DNA of 40,404 nucleotides from positions 1 through 40,404 of the forward strand of contig JACCVV010000075.1 in assembly GCA_013697955.1 (NCBI GenBank). The letters run 5' to 3'. This DNA comes from Tatlockia sp. GTDB taxonomy: Bacteria > Pseudomonadota > Gammaproteobacteria > Legionellales > Legionellaceae. A program made the position numbers and the translations under genes. This document shows positions 7,198-15,642 of this stretch, in pieces; within the stretch, counting starts at the first letter, position 1, and every line of letters starts with the position of its first letter. The notes beneath the pieces were generated by a model. That model did no database searches. It worked only from the letters and a program-made list of their open reading frames with translations, and was not told the origin of the DNA.

Positions 7198-8085
7198 TCA
7201 AGTTTTTAAACTGGCAATTAATTGATCCTTATCTTGCCAATAATTATTTAACCAATCACGAAATTCCGATTGAATTTCATTATCTTCAACTAAAGAAGGT
7301 GTGAAAAATTCCTCGGGAATGGGCAATTCACGCACATGTACCTTAATGGTTTTTACTCTCTTACAAAGAAAATCCCAAAGCGAATGGTCTTTTTCGGAAT
7401 AAACAATTGTTACATCCAGCAAGGAAGCGAATTTTTTTCCCATAGAGGAAATAACAAAACTGATTCCCCCGGCTTTTGGTTTGAGTAAATGCTGGTAGGG
7501 TGATTGTTGCTGTTGACTTTTATTACTGGTGAAACGAGTTCCTTCAATAAAATTCATAATCGTTACTGGGCTATATTGGAAAGATTGAACCGCCTTTTGG
7601 GTAGCGAGAAGATCTTTCCCCTTTTTTTGTGGATTTTTCGCCAAATAATCTTTTGAATAGCGTTTCATAAAAGGACAGCCCATTGCCCACCAGGCGAAAC
7701 CTAGCAGGGGAACCCATTTGAGTTGATCCTTAATAAAAAACTTCATCATTGGAATTTTACGGTTCAAAATACGCTGCAACACTACTATATCAAGCCAACT
7801 TTGGTGATTTGCCACTAATAAATACCAATTGTTCTTATTTAGCCCTGATAAGCCGCTAATTTCCCAATTTGTTTTTTGAGTTTGACTGATATAGTAGTTG
7901 TTAATTGAACTCCATAGCGAAGCAATAGAATCAACCCACTTGGTACATAGTACTTTCAAGTGCTGATTTGGAAAGAGTTTTAAAAATCCAATTAACAAAA
8001 TTGGAATAAAACAGATTATTGTTGTCAGAGATAACAACAAAATAGCCAAAAGACCGTGGTACCAGCCGTTTTTGCTCTTATTCAT
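7198..8085 (-). CDS. Lysophospholipid acyltransferase, YihG/PlsC family
   Basis: A 295-residue membrane enzyme. A hydrophobic segment (about 10-37) anchors it. The acyltransferase motif NHQSWLD (H94, D99) and the second motif FIEGTRF (about 178-184) are intact, as in 1-acylglycerol-3-phosphate acyltransferases. YihG-type members incorporate acyl chains at the sn-2 position of phospholipids; the exact substrate cannot be told. It sits 20 bp downstream of the transsulfuration gene with GGAG at a good distance from its ATG, so the two probably share an mRNA. Confidence 0.87.
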   Translation of the reverse strand: MNKSKNGWYHGLLAILLLSLTTIICFIPILLIGFLKLFPNQHLKVLCTKWVDSIASLWSSINNYYISQTQKTNWEISGLSGLNKNNWYLLVANHQSWLDIVVLQRILNRKIPMMKFFIKDQLKWVPLLGFAWWAMGCPFMKRYSKDYLAKNPQKKGKDLLATQKAVQSFQYSPVTIMNFIEGTRFTSNKSQQQQSPYQHLLKPKAGGISFVISSMGKKFASLLDVTIVYSEKDHSLWDFLCKRVKTIKVHVRELPIPEEFFTPSLVEDNEIQSEFRDWLNNYWQDKDQLIASLKT

Positions 8086-8105
8086 AAATCTTACTCCATC
8101 AACGT

Positions 8106-9257
8106 TTAATTCAGGGCATAATTGAGATCTGCTTTAAGATCTTCAATGTGTTCAATACCCACTGAAAGCCGGATAAATCCATCCAAAATGCCCAGTTTTT
8201 TACGTATATCAGGCGGAATAGAAGCATGGGTCATAATTGCTGGATGTTCGATAAGACTTTCAACTCCACCCAAACTTTCTGCCAGAGTAAACACTTCACA
8301 GCGCGATAAAAACCGCTTTGACTCGTCTAGATCACCCTTTATCACCATTGATATCATGCCTCCAAATTCAGGCATTTGTTGCAGTGCCAATTGATATTGA
8401 GGATGACTTTGTAAACCTGGGTATATAACTTTAGCTATTTTGGGATGGTTTTCAAGCCAGGAAGCAAGCTCTCTGGCATTTTGACAATGACGCTGCATGC
8501 GCAAAGGCAAGGTCTTTAGGCTACGCAGAACCAGAAAACTGTCAAAAGGCCCTGCAACAGCTCCACAACAATTTTGTAAAAAAGCTAATTTTTCAGTTAA
8601 TTCAGGATTATCACCAACGACTACAACTCCCGAAATAACATCTGAATGACCGTTTAAATATTTAGTAGCTGAATGCAAAACGATATCAAAACCCAATTCA
8701 AGCGGTCGTTGAATCCAGGGCGTTGCAAAGGTATTGTCGGCCACAGTAATTAAATTATGCTGCTTCGCCAGCTGGGCAATTTCCCTCAAATTAGCTAGTT
8801 TTAGCATCGGATTAGAAGGTGTTTCCACCCAAAGCATACGAGTCTCGGGTCGAATCATCGCTTCAATGTTGTCTAGATTAGTCATATCGGCAAAGGAAAA
8901 TGCCAGCTTGCCTGTACGAGTTTTCACCTTATCAAACAAGCGAAAAGTTCCACCATAAAGATCATCCATCGCAATTACATGATCGCCGGCATCAAGAAGG
9001 TCAATTACTGTATTAATAGCGGCCATTCCAGAAGCGAAAGCAAAACCGCGATTACCAGACTCAAGACTGGCAACGCAAGCTTCGTAGGCATCACGTGTAG
9101 GGTTTTTTGTTCTGGAATACTCATAACCCTGATGCACTCCAGGTGCAGATTGGCGATAAGTGGAGGTGGCATAAATAGGAGTCATAACAGCGCCGGTACT
9201 TGGGCAGGCTTCTTGACCCGCGTGAATTGCACGCGTTTCGAATTGAGTTTTATGCAT
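8106..9257 (-). CDS. Cystathionine gamma-synthase/gamma-lyase family PLP enzyme
   Basis: A 383-residue Cys/Met-metabolism PLP enzyme. The PLP lysine is in SATKYLNGHSDV (about K199). Phosphate-binding YEYSRTKNPTR, cofactor-stacking DDLYGGT and the loop ESLIEHPAIMTHASIP are all present. The family makes or cleaves cystathionine. The acidic residue in ESLIEHPA resembles gamma-lyases of reverse transsulfuration (homocysteine to cysteine), but gamma-synthase cannot be excluded. An upstream in-frame TTG would add 8 residues. The ATG at 9257 is preferred because AAGGAT lies 7 nt before it. It is divergent from the GGDEF/EAL gene and leads the acyltransferase. In a cysteine-requiring organism the direction of this enzyme matters. 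Confidence 0.9.
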   Translation of the reverse strand: MHKTQFETRAIHAGQEACPSTGAVMTPIYATSTYRQSAPGVHQGYEYSRTKNPTRDAYEACVASLESGNRGFAFASGMAAINTVIDLLDAGDHVIAMDDLYGGTFRLFDKVKTRTGKLAFSFADMTNLDNIEAMIRPETRMLWVETPSNPMLKLANLREIAQLAKQHNLITVADNTFATPWIQRPLELGFDIVLHSATKYLNGHSDVISGVVVVGDNPELTEKLAFLQNCCGAVAGPFDSFLVLRSLKTLPLRMQRHCQNARELASWLENHPKIAKVIYPGLQSHPQYQLALQQMPEFGGMISMVIKGDLDESKRFLSRCEVFTLAESLGGVESLIEHPAIMTHASIPPDIRKKLGILDGFIRLSVGIEHIEDLKADLNYALN

Positions 9258-9394
9258 AGAAAGATCCTTATCTGCAAGCAACAGGAAAAAAGTGAAGAAG
9301 CAGTATATAATAATCTTAATGAACTTTGTTATTTTCAGGACGTTAGAACAAAAAAAAGAAATTGCCCTTTTAGGCCAATTTTAGAGAGGGATCG

Positions 9395-11701
9395 ATGAGC
9401 AGAAAGGAGCTTAATTACAAGAAAGTTGCCTCAGCAGCCGAATCAGTAAAAGAGCGTGGGAAAGCCCCATCTTTGACTAATGTTTGTGAGGAGTTGGGAA
9501 TTCTGTCCTTTACGCCAGAACTGACATCGTTGCTTGAAAAATGGTATCACAACCAGCCTGAATATAAGCGTGTCAACACCGCTCCACTTTCTGAAAATAT
9601 AAAAATAGAAGCTCAAGTCCTTGAAAAGACTACTGAACTGGAAAAATCGCTATCTCTGTTAAGAGCTACTTTGGAGTCCACCGCGGATGGCATCATGATG
9701 GTGAATGGCAAAGGGCAGGTGGTGGACTGGAATCAAAAATTTGTGGAGATGTGGCGAATTCCTTCCAGCATGCTTGAAGTAGGTACAGAAAGCATCAGTT
9801 TTGATTTTATTTTAGACCAACTTTCCAACCCCGCTTCAGTTATCGCTGATGTCCAATACCTCTATGAAAACCCGGATTGGGAGGGAAATCTTTCTTTACT
9901 GCATTTCAAAGACGGCCGTATTTTTGAACGCTTTACCCAACCGCAGAGAGTGGGAAAAGAGATTGTGGGAAGGGTTTACAGTTTTAGAGATGTTACCCAA
10001 CGCCTTATGTCTGAAGATGAATTGCGTATACGTGAACGGGCCATCGAAGCTAGCTCCCATGGAGTTGCGATAATTGATATCACCAAAGACACCCATCCGA
10101 TTATTTACGTTAATAAAGCCTTTGGGCGCATTACAGGCTATAACGAAGAATATGTTATTGGGAAAAATCTCCAGCATCTTCAAGGTGCAAAAGCAGATCA
10201 GGTTAATCAAAAACGGATTGATTTAGCAATTCGTGAGCTCCGTGAGGAAGTTGTAGAAATTGAAACTTACCGGCGGGACGGCGAATTATTCTGGTGTGAA
10301 TTATCTGTAGCACCAGTGACTGACTCTTTTGCTAAAGTTAAACATTATGTCTGTATATTCAATGATATAACTTCACGTCGGGAAATGGAAAAACAACTGG
10401 TAAGACAGGCTACACATGATTCTCTGACCGAACTACCCAATCGAGTTCTTCTGATGGACCGAGTCGACCAGGCTATTTTACAATCCAAGAAAAAAAATTC
10501 GCTCCTTGCCTTTCTTTTCCTGGATTTAGATCGTTTTAAAATGACGAATGATACGCTGGGACACAGTATTGGCGATAAATTGCTTCAGGCGGTTTCAAAT
10601 CGTTTATTAATAGCAACAAACGATTTTGATACCGTAGCGCGGGTTGGTGGTGATGAATTTATTATACTGTTGCCGGAACTAAATTCAGAAGTGCAAGCAC
10701 AGCAGACGGCAGAAGAAATTCTTCATTTGCTTGAAAAGCCTTTCCAGGTTGATCAACATTCTTTAAAAATTACAGGAAGTATTGGTATTAGTTTTTACCC
10801 AAAAGACGGTACGGATTATGGCTCTCTAATGAAATCTGCCGATTTATCGATGTACCACGCTAAAGATAATGGTAGAAATAATTATCGAGTTTACGATCAG
10901 GAAATGAATCGTCGCGTAATCAATCACATGCAGTTAGATAATGCTTTAAGAGATGCTTTGAAGAACAAAGAATTTTATTTAGCCTATCAACCCCTAATAG
11001 ATTTAAGAAAAAACAAATTAGTCGGTTTTGAAGCGTTAATACGCTGGAATAGCCATCTATTAGGCAACGTTTCACCTGTCGATTTTATTGGCATGGCTGA
11101 AGAGAATGGATTAATACTCGAAATTGGTAAATGGGTATTGCGCGAGGCCTGTAAGCAGGCAATGGTCTGGCATAACGAAGGCTATAACGATATAACGATG
11201 GCAGTAAACATCTCCGGACGGCAATTTAAGCAGACGAATCTTCCGGAAATGGTTGCTGAGATTTTGCAAGAATCCAAATTACTGCCTAAGTTTTTAGAGC
11301 TTGAATTAACTGAAAGTCTTTTAGTTGATGATATCGAGCATGCCGTTGATACCATGTTTAAATTAAAAGATATGGGTACAAAATTGGTCATTGACGATTT
11401 TGGAACTGGTTATTCCAGCTTATCTTATTTAAAACAATTCCCAGTTGATAAATTAAAAATCGATCGTTCTTTTATCAGCGAGCTTGTGAATGCAGAAAAT
11501 GATGCAGCAATTGCAAGAGCCATAATTAATTTAGGCCATAGCCTTAATTTAGAAGTCCTGGCAGAAGGAGTAGAAACTGAACTTCAAAAAGATTTTATCG
11601 TTAATCACGGCTGTGATTACGCTCAAGGCTATTATTTTAGCCGTCCAAATATCCCCGCTGAATTGATTGATGTAATAAAAAATTTCACTGATAAAAAATA
11701 A
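9395..11701 (+). CDS. KfrA_N-like / PAS / LOV-like PAS / GGDEF / EAL c-di-GMP turnover protein
   Basis: 768 residues; AGAGAGGG precedes the ATG. Residues 1-55 resemble the KfrA N-terminal DNA-binding domain (VASAAESVKERGKAPSLTNV). A short coil (65-90) leads to PAS1 (about 90-200). PAS2 (about 213-328) looks like a LOV domain (YVNKAFGRITGYNEEYVIG, then GKNLQHLQG), but the photoactive Cys of NCRFLQ is Leu259. The GGDEF domain (about 335-500) has an intact GGDEF at 418-422 and no RxxD inhibitory site just before it. The EAL domain (about 510-762) keeps EALIR, NISGRQF, ELTES, DDFGTGYSSL, KIDRSF, AEGVET and QGYYFSRP, so phosphodiesterase activity is expected. No membrane segment is seen, so it is cytosolic. 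It is divergent from the transsulfuration gene. Confidence 0.93.
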   Translation: MSRKELNYKKVASAAESVKERGKAPSLTNVCEELGILSFTPELTSLLEKWYHNQPEYKRVNTAPLSENIKIEAQVLEKTTELEKSLSLLRATLESTADGIMMVNGKGQVVDWNQKFVEMWRIPSSMLEVGTESISFDFILDQLSNPASVIADVQYLYENPDWEGNLSLLHFKDGRIFERFTQPQRVGKEIVGRVYSFRDVTQRLMSEDELRIRERAIEASSHGVAIIDITKDTHPIIYVNKAFGRITGYNEEYVIGKNLQHLQGAKADQVNQKRIDLAIRELREEVVEIETYRRDGELFWCELSVAPVTDSFAKVKHYVCIFNDITSRREMEKQLVRQATHDSLTELPNRVLLMDRVDQAILQSKKKNSLLAFLFLDLDRFKMTNDTLGHSIGDKLLQAVSNRLLIATNDFDTVARVGGDEFIILLPELNSEVQAQQTAEEILHLLEKPFQVDQHSLKITGSIGISFYPKDGTDYGSLMKSADLSMYHAKDNGRNNYRVYDQEMNRRVINHMQLDNALRDALKNKEFYLAYQPLIDLRKNKLVGFEALIRWNSHLLGNVSPVDFIGMAEENGLILEIGKWVLREACKQAMVWHNEGYNDITMAVNISGRQFKQTNLPEMVAEILQESKLLPKFLELELTESLLVDDIEHAVDTMFKLKDMGTKLVIDDFGTGYSSLSYLKQFPVDKLKIDRSFISELVNAENDAAIARAIINLGHSLNLEVLAEGVETELQKDFIVNHGCDYAQGYYFSRPNIPAELIDVIKNFTDKK

Positions 11702-11975
11702 TTTTTGTTAAGTTTGCATCTATCTACTTAATTATAGGTATGGTTTTTGCTGCTTTTTTATTATGACTCAATGGATTTTAAAAAAAATTTCTGAGCTTGC
11801 TATGAAGCACTTTTTGAAAAATTAAACAATTGAATATAAAATTCTGTTGATATTGAGGCGAAGACATGCTTGGATTATATGCCAAACGCTAAAGGGGCTA
11901 ATGTCCTAAAAAATTTCTGCTTTCGGGATAGGGAGCAGCTTCGAACACTTCTTTGTCAGAAGAAGGGAGAATTTT

Positions 11976-13343
11976 ATGAAAAATATGACCATTATTGGCT
12001 CCGGTTTAGCTGGGACCTTACTCGCACTTTATATGGCTAAGCGTGGCTATGCGGTGGAAATATTTGAGTCTAGACCTGACATAAGAAAGGATAAAAACGA
12101 TAAAGGGCGGTCGATTAACCTGGCTTTATCCTGTCGAGGCATTGCTGGATTAACGGGTATTAATTTGATGCCTGAGGTTGACAAAATTATGGTACCGATG
12201 CGTGCCAGAGCTATACATTTACAGGATGGCCAAATTGAATATCAAGCTTTTGGACGTCATAAAGATGAGTATATCAACGCGATTTTACGGTCAGAACTCA
12301 ACAGGTTACTTCTTGATCAAGCCGAAAAGATGCCGGAAATACAGCTTCATTTTGAAACGAAATTGGTAGGCGTAGATGTACATAGCAAAACCCTCAACTT
12401 AGCGGATAAAACGGGCGCTCGTTTGTCAAAAGTCTATGAATTATTGATTGCCGCCGACGGCGCTGCTTCAAATGTTCGGGAAACCCTGGCCAAAGAGCAG
12501 TTAATTGAAGCGTCACGCCAATATCTTCCACATGGTTATAAAGAATTATCGATAGCGAAGACCCATACACGTCATTTTAAAACTGAGCATTTGCATCTTT
12601 GGCCACGGGATTTTTATATGTTGCTTGGTAATCCTAATTATGATCAATCGATTACGGGCACGTTATTTTTACCCAATAAAGGCAAAAATAGTTTTGAGGA
12701 ACTGGACAACGAAGAGTCTATACGCTTCTTTTTTAAAGAGAAATTCGCAGACGCTTTTGAGGCCATGCCCGATTTGACGAATGAATTTCTTAAACACCCT
12801 ACGGGAAACTTAAGCACCATTAAATGTTCTCCTTGGTATTTTGAGGATCATTGTTTGTTAATAGGTGATGCTGCACATGGTGTTGTGCCTTTTTTCGGAC
12901 AAGGAATGAACAGCGCCTTTGAGGATTGCCGTATATTAAATGAGCTTTTAGATCAATATGATGATAATTGGAAGCGGGTCATGCCAGCCTTCTTCAAAGC
13001 TCGAAAAGCGAATACGGATGCTGTTGCAGCAATGTCGAAGGATAATTACCATGAAATCCAAAGCGATATCCGCGATCCAAAATTCAATTTAAAAAAACAG
13101 ATAGAGCAGGAATTGATGCATCGTTATCCTGAACGTTATATATCCAAACATGTATTAGTCATGTTTACTAATACCCCCTATGCCCAGGCAAAGGCCTGTG
13201 GTGAATTGCAAAATGAGTTATTAAATAAAATCTGTTCAAATATGAGGTCTATTTATGATGTAAATTGGAATGAAATTGATGGATTGATGAAAATATACGA
13301 CAAAAATTTGGCGAAATTATCGGCTGCTGAGGAAAGACTTTAA
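11976..13343 (+). CDS. kmo: Kynurenine 3-monooxygenase
   Basis: A 455-residue FAD monooxygenase that hydroxylates kynurenine to 3-hydroxykynurenine using NADPH. GSGLAG (8-13) binds the FAD ADP part. The KGRSINLALSCRG region and the GDAAHGVVPFFGQGMNSAFED motif (second FAD site) are diagnostic of KMO rather than other aromatic hydroxylases. The C-terminal region is comparable to the membrane-associated tail of other KMOs but is not strongly hydrophobic here. AAGGGAG (11963-11969) precedes the ATG and is partly inside a small hairpin (CTTCTT/AAGAAG, 11948-11965). No other kynurenine-pathway gene is in the window, but two further redox genes follow on the same strand. Confidence 0.93.
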   Translation: MKNMTIIGSGLAGTLLALYMAKRGYAVEIFESRPDIRKDKNDKGRSINLALSCRGIAGLTGINLMPEVDKIMVPMRARAIHLQDGQIEYQAFGRHKDEYINAILRSELNRLLLDQAEKMPEIQLHFETKLVGVDVHSKTLNLADKTGARLSKVYELLIAADGAASNVRETLAKEQLIEASRQYLPHGYKELSIAKTHTRHFKTEHLHLWPRDFYMLLGNPNYDQSITGTLFLPNKGKNSFEELDNEESIRFFFKEKFADAFEAMPDLTNEFLKHPTGNLSTIKCSPWYFEDHCLLIGDAAHGVVPFFGQGMNSAFEDCRILNELLDQYDDNWKRVMPAFFKARKANTDAVAAMSKDNYHEIQSDIRDPKFNLKKQIEQELMHRYPERYISKHVLVMFTNTPYAQAKACGELQNELLNKICSNMRSIYDVNWNEIDGLMKIYDKNLAKLSAAEERL

Positions 13344-13528
13344 TTTTTAAAGGCAATTTAGGTCAATTTTTTGTCATTTTAACTAAGATCGGAGACAATT
13401 TTTTGGCGCATTCCGAGGTTTAGGTGTGGGAAACGATAATTTTAAAGTAAAAATAGGTTAAATACAATACAAATCGGACAAATTGTTGGCACGATGGCTG
13501 CAATGGTTAAATTGTCCAGATTAACTAA

Positions 13529-13541
13529 AGCCTCGGAGGCT
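13529..13541 (+). promoter_or_regulatory. Hairpin sequestering the ribosome-binding site of the HDO gene
   Basis: AGCCT (13529-13533), loop CGG and AGGCT (13537-13541) form a 5-bp hairpin that contains the strong Shine-Dalgarno GGAGG (13535-13539) of the ATG at 13548. Such a small structure could tune or temperature-gate translation. Whether it forms in vivo is inference. Confidence 0.4.
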
Positions 13542-13547
13542 ACTATC

Positions 13548-14303
13548 ATGAAAACTATACAAACATATATTGATTCTAAACAACAAGAGTTTATGAATCA
13601 TCCATTCTTTGAATTACTTTCTCAATTAAATAGTCTTGAAGAAATCAGCTACTTTGTTCCAGAACTAACATTTTGGGCCATGACTTTCCAAGATATTCTT
13701 CGACTTAATGAAGAAAGAGTTTCAGACCCTTATTTGAAAAAAGTTGCCCGTCACCATCGACTGGAAGACGCAGGCCATGAAAAATGGTTCCTACAAGATA
13801 AGAAATACATGGGTGAAGTATCAAGCGATAAGTCATGCTCAAAAGACGGCGTTGTCTGGCTTTACAGCAAAGAATCACAATTAACTCGTGATGCGGCTTA
13901 TTCGATTATGTCTGAGATTTACAAAACAGATAATGAATTGTTAAATATAGCCTTATTACTTACACTTGAATCTTCCGGCCATGTCTTCTTTGAAAAAGTG
14001 GTCAAACAGGTCAAACAAGCTGGTGAAGATCAAAACCTGAAATACTTCTCATCAAATCACCTTGATGTTGAACTAGCCCACGCCTTATTCGAAGGGGAAA
14101 TGGAGAAAAAATTGTTCGAAACTCCAGTTCCAATCGATGTTCGACGTGATGCCTTAAAAATGATAGACAGATGCTACGATGCCTTCAACAAAATGTTTGA
14201 TGGACTAATTGTTGCAACTAACCGACGATTAGAATTAGCCAAACAAAGGAATGAACAAAATGCAGCAAATGCAGTGGTCTACGCATCAGATAAAGCAGTG
14301 TAA
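13548..14303 (+). CDS. Heme-oxygenase-fold iron-dependent oxidase (HDO/CADD-like)
   Basis: 251 residues. The ATG at 13548 is preferred over 13494 because GGAGG lies 8 nt before it. The all-helical protein has three conserved metal-type clusters: H70/E73/H77 (ARHHRLEDAGHEKW), E141 (LESSGH) and H171/D173/E175/H178 (NHLDVELAH). The spacings match the di-iron ligands of CADD (E81, H88, E142, H174, D178, H181), with E81 replaced by H70 and D178 by E175. This superfamily includes UndA, SznF and CADD, which do oxidative cleavage or amino-group chemistry. The substrate is unknown. It lies between kmo and an FAD oxidase and is followed by a strong terminator. An older reading would be a TenA-like protein, but thiaminase motifs are not apparent. 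Confidence 0.65.
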   Translation: MKTIQTYIDSKQQEFMNHPFFELLSQLNSLEEISYFVPELTFWAMTFQDILRLNEERVSDPYLKKVARHHRLEDAGHEKWFLQDKKYMGEVSSDKSCSKDGVVWLYSKESQLTRDAAYSIMSEIYKTDNELLNIALLLTLESSGHVFFEKVVKQVKQAGEDQNLKYFSSNHLDVELAHALFEGEMEKKLFETPVPIDVRRDALKMIDRCYDAFNKMFDGLIVATNRRLELAKQRNEQNAANAVVYASDKAV

Positions 14304-14316
14304 TAAAGAGACAGGA

Positions 14317-14353
14317 CAAGCGATGCTCAGTGATGAGCATTCGCTTGTTTTTT
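14317..14353 (+). terminator. Intrinsic terminator overlapping the FAD-oxidase start codon
   Basis: CAAGCGATGCTCA (14317-14329), loop GTGA, then TGAGCAT (14334-14340), one bulged T and CGCTTG (14342-14347) form a 13-bp stem followed by six Ts (14348-14353). This is a strong rho-independent terminator for the HDO gene. The ATG at 14323, likely start of the next gene, is within the ascending arm, so the downstream gene can only be made by readthrough or from transcripts that avoid this fold. Confidence 0.8.
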
Positions 14354-15642
14354 ATTCCCAGGATTTTAGTAAGCTCTTTCAATCCCGTCCATCTACAGTT
14401 TGCATTCCGCACTCCATTGATAAAATTCAAGCCATTCTGAGTTTTGCCAATCAAAATAATTTATCTTTAACTATCAGAGGCAAAGGTTTGAGCCAAAATG
14501 GTCAATCGCTTAGCGCAGAAGGCGGATTTATTTTGCACTTGGAACAATTGACAAAGGTTTTAGATAAGGAATCTGAGGCGATCTGGGTAGAAACTTCCTG
14601 TACTTTTGCTCAGTTATTGGAGCTAACGTTAAAATCAGATGAAATTCCCTATGTACTCCCCTATAACCTTAATTTATCAATTGGCGGCGTACTTTCTGCT
14701 GGTGGTGCTGGAGCATCTTCTTTTAAATTTGGTCCAGTTTCAGCGCATGTTAAAGCTCTGGAAGTAATCCTGGCTAATGGGGAAAAACGGTTTGTTGATG
14801 AGCATTCTGACTTATTTAAAGCTTGCCTATCAGGTCAAGGGCGTTTTGCTGTAATCACTAAAGCTTGCTTTAAGTTACGACGTGCCCAAAAATTTGTCAG
14901 AACGTTTTATCTGGTGTATCTGGATAAGGAACAATGGCTTAGTTCATTAGATGAGATAAAGAAAAATGCAGATTATATTGAAGCATTCTGCTCACCTGCT
15001 ACGCAAGGTTTAAAACTGGTTTCTGGGAAACGAAGGCCCTTTGCGCAATGGCTTTATGGAATTCATGCTTCTGTTGAATATGACAGCTGCCCTCCAGAAT
15101 TCAATGATCTTTTCAAAAATGCTCAACCCTGGCAGATAGTTCATCAACAAGATGAACCTATTCTAACCTATCTCCATCGTCATGATTCCCGTTTTGAATT
15201 TATGAAAGTGACCGGACAGTGGGATTTAGTTCATCCCTGGTATGAATGTTTTATGTCTAAACAACTTCTTAGCTCAAACCTTGAGGAAATATTAGCTGAA
15301 TTACCTGTCCACTATGCCTCTTTGATTCAGGTTGTCCCAATAGCAAACAAGCAGCAAACCGGGTTTTTTATGCTTCCAGAGGTTCAAGAAGTTTATGAGT
15401 TAATGATTCTTAATCCTGGCGTACAGTCAGTCTTGGTTCCCAGTTGTTTACAAGCTATGGAAGTGATGGATGCCAAATTTTTGAAACAAGGGGGTAAGCG
15501 CTATCTTTCTGGCTATGTTGGCAGGAATCTCGACACTCGCTTTTGGCAAAACCATTTTGGTAACCTTTATGATGATTGGATTAATTTGAAAGAGAAATAC
15601 GATAAGCAACATACTTTTTGCTCCTTAATGTTGCTAAAGTAG
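14323..15642 (+). CDS. FAD-linked (PCMH-type) oxidase, cytokinin-dehydrogenase-like
   Basis: 439 residues from ATG 14323 (AGGA at 14313-14316). An in-frame ATG at 14251 inside the HDO gene would give 463 residues. The PCMH FAD domain covers about 25-200, with IPHSIDKIQAIL, the pyrophosphate loop IRGKGLSQNGQ and LSIGGVLSAGGAGASS. In cytokinin dehydrogenases FAD is linked to the His of GHS; the matching position here is Leu (GKGLS), so FAD should be non-covalent. The C-terminal half is the substrate domain typical of the cytokinin-dehydrogenase group. The substrate is unknown. Its start lies in the terminator of the HDO gene, which implies regulated readthrough. Its end overlaps the longest possible lspC frame. 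Confidence 0.78.
   Translation: MLSDEHSLVFYSQDFSKLFQSRPSTVCIPHSIDKIQAILSFANQNNLSLTIRGKGLSQNGQSLSAEGGFILHLEQLTKVLDKESEAIWVETSCTFAQLLELTLKSDEIPYVLPYNLNLSIGGVLSAGGAGASSFKFGPVSAHVKALEVILANGEKRFVDEHSDLFKACLSGQGRFAVITKACFKLRRAQKFVRTFYLVYLDKEQWLSSLDEIKKNADYIEAFCSPATQGLKLVSGKRRPFAQWLYGIHASVEYDSCPPEFNDLFKNAQPWQIVHQQDEPILTYLHRHDSRFEFMKVTGQWDLVHPWYECFMSKQLLSSNLEEILAELPVHYASLIQVVPIANKQQTGFFMLPEVQEVYELMILNPGVQSVLVPSCLQAMEVMDAKFLKQGGKRYLSGYVGRNLDTRFWQNHFGNLYDDWINLKEKYDKQHTFCSLMLLK

Noticed and set aside
8979..9398. 139-codon frame opposite the transsulfuration gene
   Set aside because: Most of it is the antisense of a well-conserved PLP enzyme.
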